Source: Prinia subflava (lineage: Eukaryota > Chordata > Aves > Passeriformes > Cisticolidae). From it: 64,000 bases of DNA. The notes beneath the pieces were generated by a model that saw only the letters and a program-made list of their open reading frames with translations, was not told where the DNA came from and made no database searches. The stretch spans positions 11,607,162 to 11,671,161 of the forward strand of contig NC_086283.1 of assembly GCF_021018805.1 (NCBI RefSeq), given 5' to 3'. This document shows, in pieces, positions 54,801 through 62,867 of the stretch. Position numbers and translations under genes: made by a program. Position 1 is the first letter of the stretch; every line of letters begins with the position of its first letter.

Positions 54801-56951
54801 TATTCTTTCATTATCTCTCTGTTCTTTCTCAGCTCTGCAAGGCATCCCCATCAGAGCAGGACACACGGCAGACTGGGGCAGATCAGAGGCAGATCAGACT
54901 TTATGAACCATCTCCCTGACCCAACCACCGTCCACAATGTACTTTTTATTTACAAAATCTTACCATTACTTACTACGTATGTTAACATGTCATTTCTACT
55001 CTAAACCAATCCTTGTGATACAGCTCAGCAGAAAATGGGGGGTGAGAACAAGGACAAGGAGGACAGGACCACTCTCCAATTCCTCCATCTTGCCTCTTCA
55101 AACCCATATACTAAAAATCCTAGATTCTACATTCACACTCTGTGATTAACTAACTACTGCTTCTTTTGAATTCTCTCAGCTTGTGATTCTTCATACAATG
55201 TGGACATTCTCTTCCGTGGACAGGGATCAGAGGCAGTGTCCTCCTGGGCTCTGTGTGAGGCTGGTTGACCCCCTTGTACAGATCCCAGACTCCCTTGTCT
55301 GGTCTCCAAACCCTCCAGGGTGGCCAGGGGGATGTCCTGGACTCTGACAGAGAAGCAGCTCCCTCATTTCTGCTAGAAAAGAATACTAGATTGTGAAATA
55401 GACTGAGCACCATTAGGGCAGAACCAGCCATGTTTGCTGCTTTTTCCATCGAGGTCCCTGCAGGACCTCGCTGTTCCTAAACAAAGCCAACCATCCAAAT
55501 TGACTGGCTATCATTGTCCCACCAGCTACCAAGTCTGTGGGCACTAAATCTATGCAGGCCAAGGAGAAGGCAAAGTCCTTGTGCAGAAGAGCCAACTGTG
55601 TTATTCTCAGTGGTGTTAGCAGATGAGTCATAGGGAACCCTATAGCTGGGAGGACCACCTCAAAGAGCATCAAGCACCACATCTGCAGGGGACAAGCTGG
55701 CCTTGGAGATGACTTTTCACTTGAAACACTTGCTGCCACACTGCCCTGGAGCACAGCATGTGTCCTGGGGAGAGAGAGGCCCGCCACCCACCTACCCCAC
55801 CCCCTGTCTGAGCACATGCTCTCCATCTATTTCCAGAGTCAAAGCTGCATGAAGATTTGGGCTCAGCTTGTGCCTGGGGTGGTATTTACTGTCTCTCTGT
55901 GGTCTGCACAGCATCAGAAGTTTCAGAGAGCTTGGGTACTGCCAGAGGGATGTCAGGGGTGTGAGCCTGGTGCTGGCGCAATAGGACACTGGGGGCTTGG
56001 GAAGGGGGCTTTGTCAGCCATGCCAGGAAATCCCAGTTCTGCTCTAATAGTAGCAACTTGCTCTGAAATGTTTCTAAGTGATTGATACTTTATTATTTCC
56101 AGTAAGTGATTAATTAAGGTAGCAAATTTATCCAGCTAGAGTACAATTCACCCTCAAAAAAGAGGAGCAAAAAAACCTTTTGTCTACCCAAAGCTGATTA
56201 TAAATATTTCTGTTTTCCAGTGGACTAACATGTTTATGTTAGTGTTTAGTAGATTAGCAGAGGGCTGCAAGCAAAAAGCCCTGAGTCTCAGAGGATGTAG
56301 TTCTACAATTGTCTCTTCACTCAGTAACAAAACTGATGGGTTGTTTGGTTGCGGTTTTTTTCTGTCTTTCCAATCTCAGGAGCCTACCAGCATTGATTAT
56401 CCTCCCATGGACTCGGCAGGCACCATCACCACCATCGTGGGGCCCAGCGCTTTCAGCATCCCCCACCCAATAAGGCAGAAGCTGTGCAGCAGCCTGGATG
56501 CTCCCCAGACCAGAGGCCACGACTGGCGCATGCTGGCCCACAAGCTGAAACTGGACAGGTGAGCAGGGCTGCCCATATGTGGTCAGGCAGGGAAGCTCCT
56601 AGGGATGGGCATATGTGCAAAAATGTCCTGGTGAAAGTACCTCTGAAAGCACATGTACAGGCTGGTCAGGCTGGCTGAACAGGGGATGAGCACAGCACCA
56701 ACAACAGGGACGTGTTGAAATCGTATTAACTCAGGTATGTCCCATGCAGCTCAAAAAAACTGAGTGTCCTTTTGGCTCATTGCAGGTACTTAAATTATTT
56801 TGCTACAAAATCAAGTCCCACTGGGGTGATCCTGGATCTCTGGGAAGCCCAGAATTTCCCTGATGGCAACCTGAGCATGCTGGCAGCAGTTCTTGAAGAA
56901 ATGGGAAGACACGAAACAGTTGTTTCTTTGGCAGCAGAAGGAAATTACTAA
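9713..56951 (+). CDS. UNC5C: UNC5C netrin receptor, 3' three-quarters of the coding sequence (12 constitutive exons plus one cassette exon)
   Basis: UNC5C is a single-pass membrane receptor for netrin-1. It mediates axon repulsion, alone or with DCC, and acts as a dependence receptor that signals death without ligand. The exons at 9713-9893, 11963-12130, 13325-13489, 28684-28875, 30132-30476, 33439-33526, 42836-43004, 44886-45119, 51436-51585, 51822-51986, 56380-56558 and 56786-56951 join in compatible phases to 2202 nt including TAA. Order: end of Ig2, TSP1, TSP1, transmembrane helix, juxtamembrane caspase site, ZU5, UPA, death domain. The 733 codons equal the length expected from about human residue 199 to 931. 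Paralogues UNC5A, B and D are less likely, because the Ig2, TSP1 and death-domain peptides match UNC5C almost residue for residue as I remember it. The 5' exons are outside the window. All introns are GT-AG. Confidence 0.97.
9894..11962 (+). other. UNC5C: Intron between Ig2 and TSP1-1 exons
   Basis: About 2.1 kb. It contains a short TTTAGGG-like doublet at 11171-11188 and no recognised element. The 3' end is GC-rich and runs into the acceptor CTCTCGCTCTGCAG. Confidence 0.9.
11963..12130 (+). CDS. UNC5C: UNC5C exon: first thrombospondin type 1 domain
   Basis: 168 nt, phase 1 to phase 1, encoding 56 residues from [12 protein letters not shown] to CTTLCP. It has the WSTWTEW tryptophan ladder (a C-mannosylation consensus WxxWxxW), the CNSRCGRG stretch and the RTRTC arginine layer expected of a TSP1 repeat, with six cysteines. 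The exon is one complete domain. The donor, CCAG|GTTCAG, is a poor match to GTRAGT. Maps to about human residues 259-314. Confidence 0.97.
12131..13324 (+). other. UNC5C: Intron between TSP1-1 and TSP1-2 exons
   Basis: 1.2 kb, starting GTTCAG and ending TGTCTCAG. No exon, RNA gene or recognised repeat is seen. Confidence 0.92.
13325..13489 (+). CDS. UNC5C: UNC5C exon: second thrombospondin type 1 domain
   Basis: 165 nt, phase 1 to phase 1, encoding [12 protein letters not shown] through NCTDGLCMQ. It has a second WxxWxxW ladder, an RRREC arginine and cysteine layer, and an N-glycosylation sequon NCT. The last base is G before a strong donor GTAAGT. The codon split across this junction becomes Ala if joined to the transmembrane exon (G|CT), or Gly if joined to the 57-nt cassette exon (G|GT). 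About human residues 315-369. Confidence 0.97.
19465..20013 (-). mobile_element. Truncated endogenous retroviral LTR (5'/U3 part), minus strand
   Basis: The reverse complement matches the 5' 525 bp of the solo LTR at 46278-47507, at roughly nine in ten bases by eye. It starts TGTCGGAGTCC at 20013. Homology stops at about 19465, just after the shared stretch that in the + copy reads GCAGGGAGCC. The CpG-rich R/U5 half and poly(A) signal of the other copy are absent. The body includes a short local expansion of GGATTGGAGG units near 19540-19562. No matching target duplication was found for the truncated end. Confidence 0.8.
21261..21299. repeat. Perfect 16-bp inverted repeat with 7-nt loop
   Basis: Arm TTTGCAATGTACCTGA at 21261-21276 is exactly complementary to 21284-21299, separated by ATTAATA. 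It does not extend outward. It could fold as a stable RNA hairpin in the pre-mRNA or be a remnant of a small element. Too short for a canonical microRNA precursor. Confidence 0.9.
26420..27060. promoter_or_regulatory. Candidate conserved intronic block upstream of the cassette exon
   Basis: AT-rich non-repetitive sequence containing a POU-type ATGCTAAT octamer-like motif near 26847 and several TAAT cores, ending about 115 bp before the cassette exon. Placement suggests a possible enhancer or splicing-regulatory role. Inference from motif content and position only. Confidence 0.18.
27062..27175 (+). promoter_or_regulatory. UNC5C: Extended T-rich polypyrimidine tract at the cassette-exon acceptor
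   Basis: Over 110 nt of T/C-rich sequence, with runs TTTTTTTT and TCTTTCTTTTTAAG, precedes the 57-nt exon. Long U-rich tracts at small exons are typical binding sites for PTB-family and TIA-type splicing regulators (established for such exons generally), which suggests regulated inclusion. No protein binding is shown here. Confidence 0.45.
27176..27232 (+). CDS. UNC5C: UNC5C 57-nt juxtamembrane cassette exon (alternative)
   Basis: Bounded by TTTTTAAG at the acceptor and T|GTAAGT at the donor. It is 57 nt, phase 1 to phase 1, and has no stop. Spliced in, it adds 19 residues between TSP1-2 and the transmembrane helix. With the split codons the insert reads [20 protein letters not shown] and turns the following Ala codon into Ser (T|CT). 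The peptide matches the extra segment I recall in long mammalian UNC5C isoforms. It sits where UNC5B has its alternatively spliced exon 8. Frame is preserved with or without it, so both isoforms should be made. Inclusion itself is inferred. Confidence 0.88.
27233..28683 (+). other. UNC5C: Intron between cassette and transmembrane exons
   Basis: 1.45 kb, beginning with a strong GTAAGT and ending CTCTCCCTGCAG. No other feature is recognised. Confidence 0.9.
28684..28875 (+). CDS. UNC5C: UNC5C exon: transmembrane helix and juxtamembrane caspase site
   Basis: 192 nt, phase 1 to phase 1. APDSDD leads into a hydrophobic helix from [14 protein letters not shown] to VVVALFVY, then the basic stop-transfer residues RKNHR. 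The cytoplasmic start holds FESDIIDSS. The last Asp of DIID (codon 28818-28820) corresponds to human Asp415, the caspase-3 cleavage site reported for UNC5 dependence receptors. About human residues 370-433. Donor is CAAG|GTTAGT. Confidence 0.97.
28876..30131 (+). other. UNC5C: Intron after the transmembrane exon
   Basis: 1.26 kb. No repeat, exon or RNA gene is recognised. Ends CTCCACTGCAG. Confidence 0.92.
30132..30476 (+). CDS. UNC5C: UNC5C exon: cytoplasmic linker and start of ZU5
   Basis: 345 nt, phase 1 to phase 1, the largest coding exon here. The peptide begins [20 protein letters not shown], continues through a Pro/Ser/Thr-rich linker, and ends [13 protein letters not shown] at the first strands of the ZU5 domain. 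The linker tyrosines are candidates for the netrin-induced phosphorylation known in UNC5 proteins. About human residues 434-548. Donor is TCAG|GTAAGT. Confidence 0.97.
30477..33438 (+). other. UNC5C: Intron within the ZU5-coding region
   Basis: 3.0 kb, containing one CR1 LINE fragment at 30738-30957. The rest shows no recognisable gene or repeat. Ends TCTGTTCTGCAG. Confidence 0.9.
30738..30957 (+). mobile_element. CR1 LINE 3' fragment
   Basis: Shows the typical avian CR1 progression: a GTAGCCTGGAAAAAAGGAGG-like stretch, CTACAACTGCCTGAAGGAGG, TTGGTCTCTTCTCCCAAGTA, then a diverged end with GAGGTCTCTTCCAATCTAAA and ATTCTCTGATTCTA. Heavily diverged and 5'-truncated, as usual for CR1, with an internal gap. 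Weak similarity may begin about 25 bp further upstream. Confidence 0.85.
33439..33526 (+). CDS. UNC5C: UNC5C exon: ZU5 domain, small exon
   Basis: 88 nt, phase 1 to phase 2, encoding [20 protein letters not shown] and then TVHRKENM plus a split Arg codon (AG|A). The [15 protein letters not shown] string is the hallmark ZU5 strand-turn sequence of UNC5 proteins. About human residues 549-578. Donor is GAG|GTAAAG. Confidence 0.97.
34521..34560. repeat. Exact 20-bp tandem duplication
   Basis: The unit CCACCCACCCTTTTGCATAC occurs twice back to back without mismatch. A minimal two-copy minisatellite that may be length-variable. Confidence 0.95.
41060..41602 (+). mobile_element. CR1 LINE, 3' end of reverse transcriptase ORF and 3' UTR
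   Basis: Strong match to the avian CR1 consensus as I know it: GGCCTGACCTGGAATATTAT, AGCCTGGAGAAGAGGAGACT, GGGGAGGTTTAGATTGGATA, then the 3' UTR with GGGCCAGGAGCTGGACTCGA and TGATCCTTGTGGGTCC. It ends in a degenerate ATTCTAGGATTTGTGATT tail instead of the ATTCTATG-type octamer repeats of fresh copies. The remaining frame (41074-41430) is a shortened remnant of ORF2, not a functional gene. 5'-truncated, as most CR1 copies are. Confidence 0.95.
42836..43004 (+). CDS. UNC5C: UNC5C exon: ZU5 domain core
   Basis: 169 nt, phase 2 to phase 0, encoding [20 protein letters not shown], then [17 protein letters not shown] and an ending AAQGPWE. The SCGPPGALL and MHHCA strings are ZU5 core strands. About human residues 579-634. 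Acceptor CTCCTTGGCAG and donor GAG|GTGAGG are both good. Confidence 0.97.
43005..44885 (+). other. UNC5C: Intron in the ZU5 region, GC-rich middle
   Basis: 1.9 kb, relatively GC- and CA/TG-rich between 43650 and 44250. It contains the longest open frame of the window, 251 codons on the minus strand at 43240-43995. That frame looks compositional, is unrelated to any family I recognise, and is not called as a gene. Acceptor is TTTCTCTCTTAG. Confidence 0.85.
44886..45119 (+). CDS. UNC5C: UNC5C exon: end of ZU5 and start of UPA
   Basis: 234 nt, phase 0 to phase 0, 78 residues from [19 protein letters not shown] through [19 protein letters not shown] to [10 protein letters not shown]. It carries the last ZU5 strands and the linker into UPA, the domain that packs against the death domain in the autoinhibited receptor (family knowledge). 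The donor AAG|GTGGTT is below consensus. About human residues 635-712. Confidence 0.97.
46278..47507 (+). mobile_element. Solo LTR of a class II (ERVK-like) endogenous retrovirus
   Basis: A 1230-bp element starting TGTTGGAGTC and ending ACCTCGGCA, flanked by a perfect 6-bp direct repeat CAAAAC (46272-46277 and 47508-47513). TG...CA ends with imperfect inverted termini and a 6-bp target duplication are the signature of ERVK-type integration. U3 is AT-rich with a TATA-like GATAAAAAA near 46690. A CpG-rich stretch with repeated GGGACCCC motifs lies at about 46870-47120. A poly(A) signal AATAAA sits at 47432-47437, about 70 bp before the end. No internal retroviral genes adjoin it, so it is a recombination-derived solo LTR. 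The A/C-rich flank makes the target duplication somewhat less specific. Confidence 0.87.
47432..47437 (+). terminator. LTR poly(A) signal AATAAA
   Basis: Canonical hexamer in the 3' part of the solo LTR, sense to UNC5C transcription. It could in principle cause premature polyadenylation of the pre-mRNA within this intron. Confidence 0.6.
49187..49210. repeat. 11-bp perfect palindrome with 2-nt spacer
   Basis: TTTTTGCACTT and AAGTGCAAAAA are separated by TG. A small hairpin with no further extension. Confidence 0.9.
50150..50790. promoter_or_regulatory. Candidate conserved enhancer block in the UPA intron
   Basis: Unique sequence unusually rich in homeodomain-type sites: TAATTA at 50236-50241 and 50274-50279, an ATCGATT Onecut/Cux-like site at 50244-50250, a TTAATTAAATG near 50585 and TTAATTAC near 50711. 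An E-box-like CACGTGG lies near 50661. It has no repeats or coding potential. The pattern resembles vertebrate developmental enhancers; conservation is untested. Confidence 0.3.
51343..51366. repeat. 12-bp tandem duplication near the exon acceptor
   Basis: GACAATCTTGAG occurs twice in tandem, with a partial third GAC unit. It ends about 70 bp upstream of the exon at 51436, in the region where the branch site may lie. Confidence 0.95.
51436..51585 (+). CDS. UNC5C: UNC5C exon: UPA domain, first part
   Basis: 150 nt, phase 0 to 0, 50 residues: [20 protein letters not shown], then [16 protein letters not shown] and ending KSKLLAKYQ. The [16 protein letters not shown] strand pair is diagnostic of UNC5 UPA domains. 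About human residues 713-762. Acceptor ATACTGCAG; donor CAG|GTGAGT is optimal. Confidence 0.97.
51822..51986 (+). CDS. UNC5C: UNC5C exon: UPA domain, second part
   Basis: 165 nt, phase 0 to 0, 55 residues: [19 protein letters not shown], then [20 protein letters not shown] and ending QLNCSVSE. Follows the previous exon after an intron of only 236 bp with a strong CCTCCTGCAG acceptor. The SGCQ cysteine is Ser in the human protein as I remember it. About human residues 763-817. Donor GAG|GTAAAT. Confidence 0.97.
51987..56379 (+). other. UNC5C: Intron between UPA and death-domain exons (4.4 kb)
   Basis: Contains an A/C-rich low-complexity tract at about 54208-54290 and a probable minus-strand LTR segment at about 54714-55190. 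No other gene or RNA is recognised. Ends with a long pyrimidine run TTTTTTTCTGTCTTTCCAAT before CTCAG. Confidence 0.9.
54714..55190 (-). mobile_element. Probable endogenous retroviral LTR segment, minus strand
   Basis: Read on the minus strand, the sequence has LTR-like order. An A-rich upstream part is followed by a TATA-like GTAAATAAAAAG (about 54943-54955), a C/T-rich stretch, an AATAAA signal about 140 bp further on (54799-54804), and a GT-containing tail that could end at TACA (54714). This resembles songbird ERV LTRs in general composition. Exact ends and a target duplication could not be fixed, and no retroviral gene was recognised in the adjoining frames. Confidence 0.42.
56380..56558 (+). 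CDS. UNC5C: UNC5C exon: UPA to death-domain hinge and first death-domain helices
   Basis: 179 nt, phase 0 to 2, from [20 protein letters not shown] through [20 protein letters not shown] and ending MLAHKLKLD plus a split Arg codon (AG|G). The [11 protein letters not shown] and [11 protein letters not shown] stretches are death-domain helices 1-2. The hinge Thr at codon 56431-56433 aligns with human Thr835. About human residues 818-877. Donor is ACAG|GTGAGC. Confidence 0.97.
56786..56951 (+). CDS. UNC5C: UNC5C last coding exon: rest of the death domain and stop
   Basis: Coding part of the final exon: 166 nt from phase 2 to the TAA at 56949-56951. The peptide starts [20 protein letters not shown] and ends [12 protein letters not shown]. 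It completes the six-helix death domain that recruits apoptotic and kinase partners (family knowledge). The preceding intron is only 227 bp with a good TCATTGCAG acceptor. The C-terminal EGNY replaces human EGQY (from memory). Confidence 0.97.
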
Positions 56952-59900
56952 TGCAGCCTCGGTATGACCAGGAAGGACAGACGCAGGGAGTGGTAATGCC
57001 CTGCTATGGCAAAAGAGAATTGAAATGAAAACTCAGACCAATAAGTTACTCAAGAGACGTTTCAGAGAAGAAAGCAAGCAAACAAACAAAAAAAAAGCCC
57101 TGACCTTCACACATGCTCTCCTTGTACATTATCACAGGATCAGAAAGAGATCATGCAAAGTTGTACCTTGAAAATATAAATCAACATAATGTTCCTCTCA
57201 GCTTGGCTGTACACTGCTTGGTACAGGTTTTTACAGTTTCCTAGGAAACGCTTTTTATTGCTATCCAGATATATGGATAAACTTTCTTAACAATCCCAGT
57301 TTCTATGGATGATGTTTACATCAAATTCTGGACAGGGGTAAGGAAACTGTCCATGGCTCTTTATATTTTTTGTTTAAAGCCATTGTAGACAAGGCTATGG
57401 ACAGTTGGTTATGGCTATTTCAGCTTATTGGTTTCTGGTGAATTCAGATTTTGGCTACAATTCTGCACATTGGTTGTCTCACAATGATCCTCCTGTCATT
57501 GTTCTGTTTCCTAGACCTACTTGTAAAAAAAAAAAAAAAAAACGAACCAAGAATATCAGGGTGTGCATCTGGAAAGCAGGTACTCCAGCTGATAAACAGG
57601 AACACACAAAATGTTCCCTTTCTTCCCCAAGGCAGTCCCACTGAGCCTGTGTGGAGAACAGCTCTTAAGACAGTGGGGAATGAAGGATCTGAGTTAATTT
57701 TCAATTCAATTCACAGCCTTTCTACCCCTTTGCTATATGAGGGGCCAGATATGCAATTCAGAGTGGTTCAAGGGGATAGAAAAAAAAATAGAAGTTGCTA
57801 TGATAGTTATTTACTGATTAGTATCTAGTGCAAGGATTGTAATGACTATTATTATTACCATTATTACTTTATTTCTCATATTGTAAGCAGCAGAATGAAT
57901 AATTTCTGGTTTTATAGAACCTGTTATCCTCTCCCTGAAGGTCTTTTAAGACGTGATCCTCTCTATGCTGTCTGTCCTTCCCTTTATCATTGTACTCCTC
58001 CTCCAAAGTCCTCTGCCAGCCCACAGAGGCTGCTCACCTCATGCTAGCATTGCTGAGCTCCATGCCCAGTGCCAAGGCAGCATGAACTGGTGACACTCCA
58101 CTGATCTTCACCCACTCAGTGTCTGACCCTTGCATGTTTTGCACCATCCTGGTGCCTCCAAGTTGCTCCAGAAAGCAGTCCTCTCCTGAGGTGGCTATGA
58201 ACCAGAGATGGCCTCCCAGTCCACACAGACCATTGGTTCCTGACCACAAGTGCAAACATGTGGAGGCACTGACATTCACCACCTGATTTGTGCATCAAGT
58301 GGGCATCCATAGTTTTTGCATTGTTTTGTAGCATTCTAAGAGCCAGCAGCTCCTGTTAGCTCTCCACAGAGCTGCAGGTCTCACTGAAACCCACCACCTC
58401 CAGTAATGCTTACTGCACCAGGGCTGCTGACAGCCCAGCCCTCTGTTGGGTCATTTCTGCGTGAGAGGCACTTGGTGGATCTCCATGGATATTCCCAGGC
58501 ATTGCTGCAGCCAGGGAAGCCTGTGTTCCAGGGGCCAGTGCAGGAGAGTGGAGTGGGAAAGCTGAAATCCCGTGTGCTGCAGTTTGCTGCCTTTTCCGGT
58601 CCTGCCACCACCACTGCCTGGGCAGAGTGGTGTAGTCCTCGATGGCTGGTCAGGGAACACTTGTCCCTCTACAGCCCTCACAAAAACAGGTGAGGTGGGA
58701 ACTTTGCAAAAGGAGCAAACCAAAAATGGTTGTCACTGCAAAAGTATTTTGTTCTGTTCAGTGAAAATTCTGACTTTGTTACATGATAGCACATTAGATT
58801 GTAGCAGTTTTACTGCCTGACTGGCTGTCGTTTATGTCTGGCACAGAAAGGCTTTCTGCCCTAACACATCCACTCCAGATTTCCAGCCAGGCCCTGGTTA
58901 TTGCTGTTGTGCACACATGCATGCCCCTGCCTACATATGCATTACTCTTCCATACACTTCCCAAGACTTCTTAGCTTGTTCTCTTTTGTGATTTTTGGGT
59001 TTGCTTTCCCCAAGGCTTTCCAGATTGCACCTTTGAAGGTAACTGAAAATGCCATTGGTCAAAATGAAAAGAAAATTTTATCTGACCTCTTTTTCCATTT
59101 GACATTTCCATAGCCTTGTCACTTTTTGCTTACAATTGCTCAGCTCCCTGACCAGAGAGTTAGAATTTGATTGACTACCAGGCAGTGAACACAAAAAGTT
59201 CACCTCCTTGTAAGAGGTAACCAGGCAGTTTGCAACCAGCATTTCAGTCAAAACTGGAGACCAGAGGACATGCATTGTAACTTTCAACACCTGTGTGCAT
59301 TTTGCTAGTGTAAGCCCCACCTTCTCTTAATGTGGAGATGCCATGGGCATCCTCCTAATGAACAACCATCTTTTTTCACCTTGGGCATCTGGTGAAATGC
59401 ATTAGCCCACTGCAATGCTGATGGAAATTTTGCTTTCTACTTCTGGAGGGTTGGACTAGAGCTTCCAGCTCTGCCCTTTCTCCACACCTTTTACTTACCT
59501 TAGAGAGCTAAAATGGCTCTTAAAGGTAGGTCTCAGCTTTTCTCCCTCCCACGCCATTTTTAAGGGTAACCAGTTGTGTTTAGTTTGTGCTTCTTCATCT
59601 TTCCTTCCTTGACTCCTCTTCCAAGGCAGGTGCAGGAGTTGAACTGTCCTTCGACCTTTTGGCCTTTTCAGCTCAGCCTGTGTTGGTTGAGCCGCAGGCT
59701 CGCTGGTGCTCGTCAGCTCTCAACTTTTTCTAGGTGGGGAGCATGTGCACCCTTCTCACAAGGATCAGGGGCACAAAGTGTCTCATATTGATGTGTACTG
59801 CTGTGATTTAATGCTCCTTTGGCCAGCCCTCTGACCTGTGTTCTGATGCCTTCTGCAAGAGAAACATCTTGCAGATGAACAACTTTCTCACAGAGTTCTG

Positions 59901-60865
59901 GGGCACTTTCCTTTCACAGCATCACAGAAAAGGGGATTTATTGCAGGGAAAAGTGCACACTCTGATTAAGAGGAGCATCCACAGAGGTGGCTGGAGGTCA
60001 AGAACATAACCCTTCGTCACTGAACATGACTTGGGCAGCACCATGACTGTCACTGGGTGGTGAAGCTGCTGTTCTTCTACCCCAGCTGCTCAGAAACCAC
60101 CTGCAAGCCAAATTACAGGCTCTCTTCTCTGTAGGCCTCTGTAAGCTCCCAGCACAGCCCCTTGGGCTGATTTTACCCTGATACGGCAGGGAGAAGCAGG
60201 GGAAGGTTTCTCCACAGAGCCACAGCTCATCCCAGCAGCTCTGCACCCATTCTTTGCCACTGCTGCTAACAGCAGCTTCCACCTCACCTCACACTTCCCT
60301 GCATTAATTTTGCTCAGTTTTTTCTTTTTTTCTGGAGGGAGTGTCAGTGGCAAGGCGTGCACTGTGGGAGAGGGCTCTGGCTTGGTAGTATTCACAGCAG
60401 CATCCCCATCCTGCTGCCCCAATGAGGGCGGGCGGGAAGCAAGGGCAGCTAGATCGGCTCAGGATATTATTTTTGGTGGGAGGAAAACCAGCAGCAGTGG
60501 CTCTGCCTGGGTTGCATGGATACAGTGCCATCTCGTGGGGTTGAGCCCCAGCTCCACCATGTCGCTGCCGCCACAACAACGTTGAACAGGGAAAAGGCTT
60601 CCTGTGGGGTGGCTCTGACAAAGGCGTTTAGCAGGCAAAGCCAACTCTTGGAAGTTGTTGTAAGATTTTATGTCAGGTAAGCACATCTGCTTTAAGAGAA
60701 AACAAACAACAACAACAAAAAAGGCTGCAGGCTTCTTATCCTCCATTTACTACTATTTTTTAAAACACTTTTCCTTTTAGTTGTTCACATTTGGTTCTGT
60801 ACTGGAGCAGTTTTGCTGTTCTTCACACCATCTCTTCATTACATGTTGATTACTAGTGCTATAAA

Positions 60866-60900
60866 TAGTATATATATATTATATAAATATATATAAAATA
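60866..60900. repeat. TA-rich low-complexity tract in the 3' UTR
   Basis: Alternating TATATA and ATATAAATATAT sequence, able to self-pair in RNA. Confidence 0.85.
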
Positions 60901-61327
60901 TCTACTGACTTCAAGGAAAACCTTTACTTTCCGAGTAAGAAACATTTATTGGAGGCAGTCCTTTTCACCTTATTTTTTTCTTCAGTTCTTCTTGTGTTGT
61001 GTTCTTGTAAAGGTGACTGTCAGTGTATAGGGTAAGTTTGGGGTTTGGTTGGGTTGGGGTTTTTTTTTCAAAATTTATGATCACAACTGATCCACTGTGT
61101 CTTGCTAAACAGTGCAAGACCTAAGTGCTGTTTCAGTGGATCTGGAAAATTTTGCAGCAGTGAAGGTGTCTCCAGGCAAGATTTGCTTTATTGGGAGACC
61201 AAAACTTTTTTTCTGTCTCGCTGGCAGAAATGCAGACACTCATGAGGTATGTTGGAGTCTGCAATACCCACAGTGCAAAACACGTTGGTTCCTTGGGTTT
61301 CCTGCTATTTTGGTTGCTTACATATGG

Positions 61328-61333
61328 AATAAA
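61328..61333 (+). terminator. UNC5C: Internal poly(A) signal candidate AATAAA
   Basis: Canonical hexamer 4.4 kb into the 3' UTR, followed within 40 nt by TG-containing sequence (GTATTTACATGCTGTAAG). Possible proximal polyadenylation site. Confidence 0.4.
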
Positions 61334-62631
61334 TGTATTTACATGCTGTAAGCCTGTCATTGTGGACAGTGTCCTAATGTCTTGTATTGCTACCTACAAT
61401 AGTTTCTTCTTGGTTCTCAGTTCTTCTTTTGGGGGCAGGGGGCATGGGGAAGGGAGGGGTGGGTGGGCCCTTAGACCCTTGTATGCTCTACCAAGTAGTT
61501 ACCACAGCTCTGAGGTTAATTTTAAACACAATAATTTTCTTGAGGTTGGCTTGGTTTTTTTGTTTAAATCTTGTTTCCAGGGCACTTTCTAAACAATCTT
61601 ACTGAGTGTTCAGAAGTCTTTTCAGGTATTACTCTGACTCTCACCTGGCCATGAAGTAACTCACTGTTTTGCAGGCTGGCTTGGTCAGTATCAGGTGGTA
61701 CAGAGACACGAGTGGTTTGTGAGTGGAAACCAAACCTTTGGCCCTGTCCCGCAAGGACTCCAATGAGTTACTGGCTTTGGGGTCACTACTGCAATCCATT
61801 CTTTGAGTCTGTAAAACAAGCTGCAATGCAGACTTTTAAATGCTGAAGTCTGTATCTCAGACATCCTTTAAAGTGGGAGAAAAAGGCAAAGTAGGTGTGT
61901 GTGTACATACAAACAAAGAAGTGAAAACAAAGGACACTCCCTGCTGGAGGCTTTTAGCTCTCATGTTAGGTATGGGCATCCTCTTACTGTACCAACTTTT
62001 GCATGGGAAGGTAAGGTAAAAATTCAGTGCTGTATCATCACTGCAAGATCAAATAGGCAGTATGTCAAAAGCCAACAGAGTAAAAACTGGCAAGTAACTG
62101 GAACTGGACTTAAACTAAAATGAAATGAAGCCTCAAGTTTGGTAGGTCAGGCTCCTTGCTTGAATCGGAGCATTTAGTTTATTTACTTATTTGTCCTTTA
62201 AACTTAATCCCTGCTCCCTGAAATCTGAAAATCCCTTATCTGAAAGTCGTTTGATAAACTGTCTGTACAAAAAAAAGAAACGATAATCCAGAGTTCCCAC
62301 AAACCTCTATCCCAAATAGGTATTTCGCGTTTTCTGTGGTGCTGGTTAAATGTATTTATTAGTGGTTCAGTCTCCTCAACTGCTGACAAAGATTAATTGC
62401 TACGTGTGCTGCACCCTGGGCCTGTCCTCTGCTCCCAAAGCATCCCACGTCATGGCTTCAGGATGCCTGTGAGAAAGCAGGATGAAACTGGGATGATCTT
62501 CCCACAGCAGTGATGCGACCAGAGCCCTGAGATGAGAAAAGCTTGCATGGGCCCCAGAACTTCTTGGGCTGCTGCCCAAGAATGGCTCTGGCTACTGTTT
62601 GCAAGTAAATGCTACTGGGAGCTGTAGCATT

Positions 62632-62639
62632 TGTAAATA
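62632..62639 (+). promoter_or_regulatory. UNC5C: Pumilio response element TGTAAATA
   Basis: Exact match to the TGTANATA consensus bound by Pumilio proteins, which repress or localise neuronal mRNAs (established for the motif). It is close to an AATAAA at 62642-62647. Confidence 0.45.
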
Positions 62640-62641
62640 CA

Positions 62642-62647
62642 AATAAA
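62642..62647 (+). terminator. UNC5C: Internal poly(A) signal candidate AATAAA
   Basis: Canonical hexamer without a strong GU-rich element downstream. Weaker than the terminal site. Confidence 0.25.
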
Positions 62648-62866
62648 AGGCAAAATCGGTATGGAAAGTATACAAAATTAGGAAGGAGAAGCAAAACACT
62701 CTTCTCCATGCATATTTTTCAAGGTACCTTGCAAAAACACCCAAGCCGAGAGCCAATAACCCAGGGTGTGTGACACAGCTGAGACAGAGAAGTTGTGGCA
62801 TTACTGTTTCCACACATCTCTGTGGTAGACTCTTTTTGCTAACATATGTTCTGTTACTGTTGAAGA

Positions 62867-62867
<1 letters not shown>

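Noticed and set aside
55150..55449. 99-codon minus-strand frame beside the third LTR-like segment, considered as a retroviral remnant
   Set aside because: No recognisable retroviral motif; kept only as unclassified intronic sequence.
59440..59470. GGTTGGACTAGA string resembling a CR1 3' region
   Set aside because: Only about a dozen matching bases, with no supporting CR1 sequence on either side.
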